From Gottschalkiaceae bacterium SANA (GTDB taxonomy: Bacteria > Bacillota > Clostridia > Tissierellales > GPF-1): DNA of 64,000 nucleotides. Each line of letters begins with the position of its first letter. The stretch's first letter is position 1. The stretch spans positions 558,001-622,000 of the forward strand of contig AP028876.1 in the NCBI GenBank assembly GCA_036323355.1, in the 5' to 3' direction. The notes under the pieces are model-generated. The model made no database searches, was not told where the DNA came from, and saw only the letters and a program-made list of their open reading frames with translations. Shown here one piece after another: positions 60,396-64,000 of this stretch. Made by a program: the position numbers and the translations under genes.

Positions 60396-60932
60396 ATGAA
60401 AAAAATTGGATTGTTACTATTGGTAGGATTTATGGTATTTGGCTCTATGGCCTTTGCAGCAGAAGGATCAACACCGGCTGATATTTATGCAAACTTGACG
60501 GGAAAGACGACGGAAGAGGCCTGGGGCATGAGAGGCCAGGGACGATTCGGTGAATTAGCCGCTGAAGAAGGGGTAAGCGAAGCCTTTATTGCTCAGATGT
60601 TGCTTGCCAAAAAGGCAGCGATTCAAGCCATGGTTGGTGATGGATTGACGCAAGAAGAAGCAGATGAAGCGATCGCAGCCTTAGAGGCGCAAGTCGCAGA
60701 TTGTGACGGCACTCAGCAACAGGCGCAATTGTTACAAGGTCTAGGCATGCGATTTGGTAATGGACAAGGTGCCGGTCTTGGCAACGCAAACGGACAAGGT
60801 GCTGGTTTTGGTAATGCGAAAGGTCAAGGCAATGCAAATGGGCGTGGTGGAAACGGTGGAAATCGTCGAGGCACACAGGATGCAACAGGTGCACGAGCGC
60901 AAGATGGTACCTGCCTACTTCCACAAGCATAA
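60396..60932 (+). CDS. Secreted DUF2680-like protein with Gly/Asn/Gln-rich tail
   Basis: 178 aa. A signal peptide (KKIGLLLLVGFMVFGSMAFAA) precedes a DUF2680-like helical unit (IYANLTGKTTEEAW ... FGELAAEEGVSEAF). The tail from about 118 is Gly, Asn and Gln rich with two near-identical 30-base repeats (60762-60821). It carries GMRGQGR, also found in the sensor loop of the kinase at 61689. Located just before that two-component system. Confidence 0.65.
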   Translation: MKKIGLLLLVGFMVFGSMAFAAEGSTPADIYANLTGKTTEEAWGMRGQGRFGELAAEEGVSEAFIAQMLLAKKAAIQAMVGDGLTQEEADEAIAALEAQVADCDGTQQQAQLLQGLGMRFGNGQGAGLGNANGQGAGFGNAKGQGNANGRGGNGGNRRGTQDATGARAQDGTCLLPQA

Positions 60933-60944
60933 GGTATTCACAAG

Positions 60945-60983
60945 AAAGCGGATTCATCCAATCGGATGTTTTTCCGCTTTTTT
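60945..60983 (+). terminator. Terminator after the DUF2680-like gene
   Basis: Two-part hairpin: AAAGCGGA/TCCGCTTT (60945-60952 with 60973-60980) around CATCC/GGATG, ending in a T-run. The next promoter begins right behind it. Confidence 0.82.
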
Positions 60984-60991
60984 GCTATAAT
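60983..60991 (+). promoter_or_regulatory. Extended -10 promoter of the two-component operon
   Basis: TGCTATAAT (60983-60991), a perfect -10 with TGn extension, 23 bases upstream of the regulator start. It abuts the upstream terminator. Confidence 0.55.
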
Positions 60992-61014
60992 AAGGAAAAG
61001 GGGGAAGATAATCG

Positions 61015-61692
61015 ATGAATGGATTGCGCGTTTTGATAGCAGAGGATGAACAACGGCTTCGCAAAATTGTACGTACGTATTTGCAGCGTGACGGTTATGA
61101 GGTACTTGAAGCAACAAATGGTCAGGAAGCAATCGATCTTCTGGATGAAAACGAGGTCGATCTTGTCATTCTTGATGTGATGATGCCCCATGTGGACGGT
61201 TGGTCTGTTTTGCGTCAATTGCGCAGTGAGTCGGATCTTCCCGTGATTATGCTGACAGCTCGGGGCGATGAAGAAGACAAGTTGTTTGGGTTTGAGTTGG
61301 GCGCGGAAGATTATATGACAAAGCCCTTTAGCCCCAGAGAATTGATGGCGAGGGTACGCGTAGTGATGAAGCGCCACGAGAAGCGAGGAGCGGATTCCAA
61401 TGTGCAAATGGGAAAGATTACTTTATTCCCTCAATCTCATCAAGTTCAAGTGGATGAAAGCGAAATCGTTCTGTCACCCAAAGAATATGACTTGCTTTTT
61501 TATTTTGTAAACAACGCCCATCGAGTTTTGACAAGAGAAATGATTCTTGATCGGGTATGGGGATACGATTATTTTGGGGATGATCGTACTGTCGATACTC
61601 ATGTCAAACGATTGAGGAAAAAACTAGACATTGCCGGCAAACAAATTGTAACGGTGCGGGGTGCGGGATATCGGTTTGAGGAGGATGTATGA
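61015..61692 (+). CDS. OmpR/PhoB-type response regulator
   Basis: 225 aa. Receiver with D11/E10 pocket, phospho-acceptor D54 (VILDVMMP), T in MLTARGDEE and K in MTKPFSPRE. The winged helix has LSPKEYDLLFYFVNN and DDRTVDTHVKRLRKKL. Controls genes with its cognate kinase, whose gene overlaps by 4 bases. The DUF2680-like gene upstream is a likely target by position. Confidence 0.95.
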   Translation: MNGLRVLIAEDEQRLRKIVRTYLQRDGYEVLEATNGQEAIDLLDENEVDLVILDVMMPHVDGWSVLRQLRSESDLPVIMLTARGDEEDKLFGFELGAEDYMTKPFSPRELMARVRVVMKRHEKRGADSNVQMGKITLFPQSHQVQVDESEIVLSPKEYDLLFYFVNNAHRVLTREMILDRVWGYDYFGDDRTVDTHVKRLRKKLDIAGKQIVTVRGAGYRFEEDV

Positions 61693-63098
61693 GACTGAAA
61701 ATTCGAGAACGCATGTTACTCATTATTGTTGGATTGTTTTTATTGATTTTTTCCATTGGCTATCTCTATGGTTCTCAGGCTTTTCCCGGTTACTATCAGA
61801 AAGTAGAACTTGAGCGACTGACTGAGTTGATGGAGGAATTTGAACGTGTTGAGCTTGTTTCTGTGGAAGTGCCGATAGCGGAGTGGGAGACATTGGCGCT
61901 TCAAAACGATGCCCTCGTGCAGATATTCAACCCGAATGGAGATTTGATTTATTGGAAAGGGACATCGGGGCAAGGCATGCAGGGCATGCGGGGGCAAGGC
62001 CGCGGAAAAGGAATGCAGGATGGAATTAGCGACGAATACAGTGGGATTACAGTCTTGAATAATCTGCCAGGAGAGTGGCTTGTGAATCGCCATGAGACCG
62101 AAGAGGGAACGACGATTCTTTTACAAAGCCCCATGGGTGAGGTGGAAGCGGCAGTCTCTGTTTTTTTAACCTTTTTGAAACGGATCTTTATGCTAGGCTT
62201 GATTTTGGCTGTAATTGCAGCCTGGTTTGCCGCGCGGAATTTGAGTCGGCCCATCGCACGATTGAATAAGCAGGCAAAGGCCATGGCCAAGTTGGATTTT
62301 CAAGAGAGATTTTCTGAGGAACGAACCGATGAGATTGGTGAATTGGGCACTAGCATCAATGAATTATCACAGCAATTGGCAGATACCATTGAACGGCTGC
62401 AGAGTGAGTTGGCCAAGGAAAAAAATTTAGAAACCATGCGCAAAGGATTTGTTGCCAAGGTATCTCATGAGCTGCAAACGCCATTGGCCGTCATTCAAGG
62501 ATATGTGGAAGGCTTAGAGGATGGATTGCCGACTGATGAAAGAGAGCGTCGTGAGTACTATGTGGTGATTGAAGAGGAGATTCAAGCCTTAAGCCGAATG
62601 GCTAGGGACTTGACCGATCTCTCTCAATTGGAATCGGGCGCCTTTCAAATGAAAAAGGAAAAGATTGACGTACGGGCTTGGATGGAGGGTCTGGCAGAAC
62701 GATTTCGGCGAATGAACGGGTCAGAACAAATTGATTTTTTAGAGACAATCGATGAGGATGACTTGATTCTTTGGGCAGATCGTCAGCGACTGTCTCAGGC
62801 GGTATTTAATTTGTTGAATAATGCCAGGCGTCATACCGGCATAAATGGCGTAATTCGTTTTACCATTGATTCGGATTCTTCGTATATTTGGATTCGGATT
62901 TGGAATCAGGGCCATCCAATCGATTCTCGAGAGATCGAAGAATTGTGGAAGGGGTTTTATCGAGGCCAGGGAGAAGAGTCAAGAGGCATGGGGTTGGGCT
63001 TGGCCATTGTCGATCAAATTGTTAAAGCCCATCATGGAGAACGGGCGGTGGAAAATCGGGAAAATGGTGTTTTATTTACCCTAAAATTTCCACGGTAA
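61689..63098 (+). CDS. Sensor histidine kinase, HAMP-HisKA type
   Basis: 469 aa. Helix 1 near 10-28, an extracytoplasmic domain of about 120 aa with a Met/Gly/Gln-rich stretch (GQGMQGMRGQGRGKGMQDG, near 97-115), helix 2 near 155-178, a HAMP linker, HisKA with KVSHELQTPLAVIQG and an ATPase domain with GMGLGLAIVDQIVKAHHG. The Met-rich loop could bind a metal or oxidant. Overlaps the regulator gene by 4 bases. Confidence 0.93.
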   Translation: MRLKIRERMLLIIVGLFLLIFSIGYLYGSQAFPGYYQKVELERLTELMEEFERVELVSVEVPIAEWETLALQNDALVQIFNPNGDLIYWKGTSGQGMQGMRGQGRGKGMQDGISDEYSGITVLNNLPGEWLVNRHETEEGTTILLQSPMGEVEAAVSVFLTFLKRIFMLGLILAVIAAWFAARNLSRPIARLNKQAKAMAKLDFQERFSEERTDEIGELGTSINELSQQLADTIERLQSELAKEKNLETMRKGFVAKVSHELQTPLAVIQGYVEGLEDGLPTDERERREYYVVIEEEIQALSRMARDLTDLSQLESGAFQMKKEKIDVRAWMEGLAERFRRMNGSEQIDFLETIDEDDLILWADRQRLSQAVFNLLNNARRHTGINGVIRFTIDSDSSYIWIRIWNQGHPIDSREIEELWKGFYRGQGEESRGMGLGLAIVDQIVKAHHGERAVENRENGVLFTLKFPR

Positions 63099-63126
63099 AA
63101 AAGATGCGAGAAATCGCATCCTTTTT
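63097..63126 (+). terminator. Rho-independent terminator after the kinase gene
   Basis: 7-bp stem GATGCGA/TCGCATC with a GAAA loop (63103-63109, 63114-63120), then C and five T. Confidence 0.9.
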
Positions 63127-63127
63127 C

Positions 63128-63156
63128 TTGCTTGCAGAGGATGGATTCAGTATAAT
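63128..63156 (+). promoter_or_regulatory. Promoter of the MATE transporter gene
   Basis: TTGCTT (63128-63133), 17 bases, then perfect TATAAT (63151-63156), 27 bases before the start codon. Confidence 0.65.
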
Positions 63157-63182
63157 ACTAGCAATACGCAGGAGGTTTTTGG

Positions 63183-64000
63183 ATGAAGACACAAAGATTG
63201 ACAACCGAGGAGAACCAACAATTCTATCGCACCATGGTAACCATAGCGGCGCCGATTGCCATACAGTCACTAATAGGGACTTCTTTAAATATGGTGGATA
63301 CGATGATGATTGGTTCTTTGGGGGCAGAATCCATAGCAGCTGTGGGGATTGCAAATCGGATTTTCTTTTTATTTATTTTATTTGTTTTTGGTGGTTTCAG
63401 TGGTATGTCTATTTTCACCTCGCAATTCTGGGGGCAGAAAGATCTGAAAAATATTCATCGGGTTCAAGGAATTATGCTGAGTTTTGGCTTTTTGGTTAGT
63501 GGATTATTTATGATTTTGGCCTTGGTTTTTCCAAAGCAGATCATGCAAATTTTTATCGATGATCCCGAGGTGGTCCGGTTGGGCGTTTCCTATATGCGGA
63601 TTATCGCATGGAGTTACCCCTTAACGGCTATGACCTTTGCTTATAGTTACGCATCGCGAAGTGTGCATCGAACCAAGCTACCCATGGTAGCAAGCATGGT
63701 TGCTTTGTCATTGAATACCTTTTTGAACTATTGTCTGATCTACGGCAACCTTGGATTTCCCAAATGGGGTGTTGCAGGTGCTGCAACGGCAACTGTGGTT
63801 TCTCGAACAATTGAAATGGCAATACTTATTGGTGTGATCTATCTTGGCAAAGGACATCCTTTAGCAGCAAGTCGAAAAGAGATGCGGGATTACGATATGG
63901 ATATGGTAAAACGGGTGATTAAAACCTCTGCACCTGTATTTGTTAATGAGGCAACCTGGGCTTTGGGGGTAACAGTATATTATATCGCCTATGGTTTTTT
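63183..64000 (+). CDS. MATE-family efflux transporter, 3' truncated by window edge
   Basis: 272 codons are visible and the frame is open at the window end. ATG 63183 follows GGAGG. The N-terminal half shows APIAIQSLIGTSLNMVDTMMIG, LGAESIAAVGIANR, FTSQFWGQKD and the loop GNLGFPKWGVAGAATATV, typical of NorM/DinF-type MATE pumps that exchange drugs for Na+ or H+. About seven helices are present; roughly 180 further residues should lie outside the window. Single gene with its own promoter. Confidence 0.93.
   Translation, partial: MKTQRLTTEENQQFYRTMVTIAAPIAIQSLIGTSLNMVDTMMIGSLGAESIAAVGIANRIFFLFILFVFGGFSGMSIFTSQFWGQKDLKNIHRVQGIMLSFGFLVSGLFMILALVFPKQIMQIFIDDPEVVRLGVSYMRIIAWSYPLTAMTFAYSYASRSVHRTKLPMVASMVALSLNTFLNYCLIYGNLGFPKWGVAGAATATVVSRTIEMAILIGVIYLGKGHPLAASRKEMRDYDMDMVKRVIKTSAPVFVNEATWALGVTVYYIAYGF

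Noticed and set aside
1-64000. Insertion sequences, integrases, tRNA genes or attachment sites
   Set aside because: No transposase or integrase motifs and no cloverleaf-like sequences were noticed on reading; an automated tRNA scan would settle the latter.

Overview
This is chromosomal DNA of an anaerobic, probably spore-former-related Firmicute (class Clostridia). The pointers are [FeFe] hydrogenases with their maturases HydE, HydF and HydG, a SigI/RsgI pair, many lipoproteins with a Gram-positive style lipobox, strong AGGAGG ribosome sites with some TTG and GTG starts, and dense two-component, ABC-transporter and MATE content. No rRNA, tRNA, CRISPR array, insertion sequence or phage gene was seen. 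Genes are tightly packed, and no gap without a gene exceeds about 300 bases. Both window edges cut a gene: an FGGY kinase on the left and a MATE transporter on the right.

Layout. 2-9285 (+): one long catabolic/redox operon with an FGGY sugar or polyol kinase, a BON-fused GlpA-like flavoprotein with a BFD-type [2Fe-2S] domain, a second FAD/NAD oxidoreductase, a DUF1667 protein, an alkylglycerone-phosphate-synthase-like FAD oxidase, EtfB, EtfA and a GlcD-type oxidase. 9287-10824 (-): a ketopantoate-reductase-family protein and a methyltransferase. 10918-20096 (+): an HD protein, a MacA-MacB-TolC-like export operon, carbamate kinase, a TudS/histidine-phosphatase fusion, a nitroreductase and a GNAT protein. 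20149-23565: a methyltransferase (-), an orphan sensor kinase, a TIM-barrel isomerase and a GNAT protein. 23581-27656 (-): the hydrogenase maturation operon (TM1266-type regulator, hydE, hydG, hydF) behind a structured leader. 27757-31833 (+): folC, an orphan NarL-type regulator and a GGDEF-EAL protein. 32035-36131 (-): marR with a heterodimeric ABC exporter and two palindromic operators. 36236-40630 (+): a lipoprotein and an ABC-2 exporter. 40690-42950 (+): the AmmeMemoRadiSam pair. 43114-44243: a CIA30 protein and a lipoprotein. 44403-49259 (+): a shikimate cluster (aroQ, a diverged aroA, chorismate mutase, aroE) coupled to a DUF362 ferredoxin protein and an MBL hydrolase. 49311-51083 (+): sigI-rsgI. 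51188-53687: MFS, msrB and a membrane protein. 53863-58444 (-): a hydrogen-sensing operon (NuoE-like [2Fe-2S] protein, PAS-containing [FeFe] hydrogenase HydS, SpoIIE-type phosphatase, catalytic-type [FeFe] hydrogenase). 58665-64000: a lipoprotein, an unknown protein, a P-II-like protein, a DUF2680-like secreted protein, an OmpR/EnvZ-type two-component system and a truncated MATE gene.

How the parts fit. The maturation operon at 23.6-27.5 kb supplies the H-cluster for both hydrogenases at 53.9-58.2 kb. The first operon looks like a kinase feeding a polyol-phosphate or glycerol-phosphate type dehydrogenase, with two further FAD oxidases that could pass electrons to the shared EtfBA. That electron route is inferred from gene order and family knowledge only. 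The most unusual items are this operon, the structured leader of the hydrogenase maturation genes, the EPSP synthase homologue that has lost its active-site signatures, the TudS-phosphatase fusion and the HydS sensory operon.
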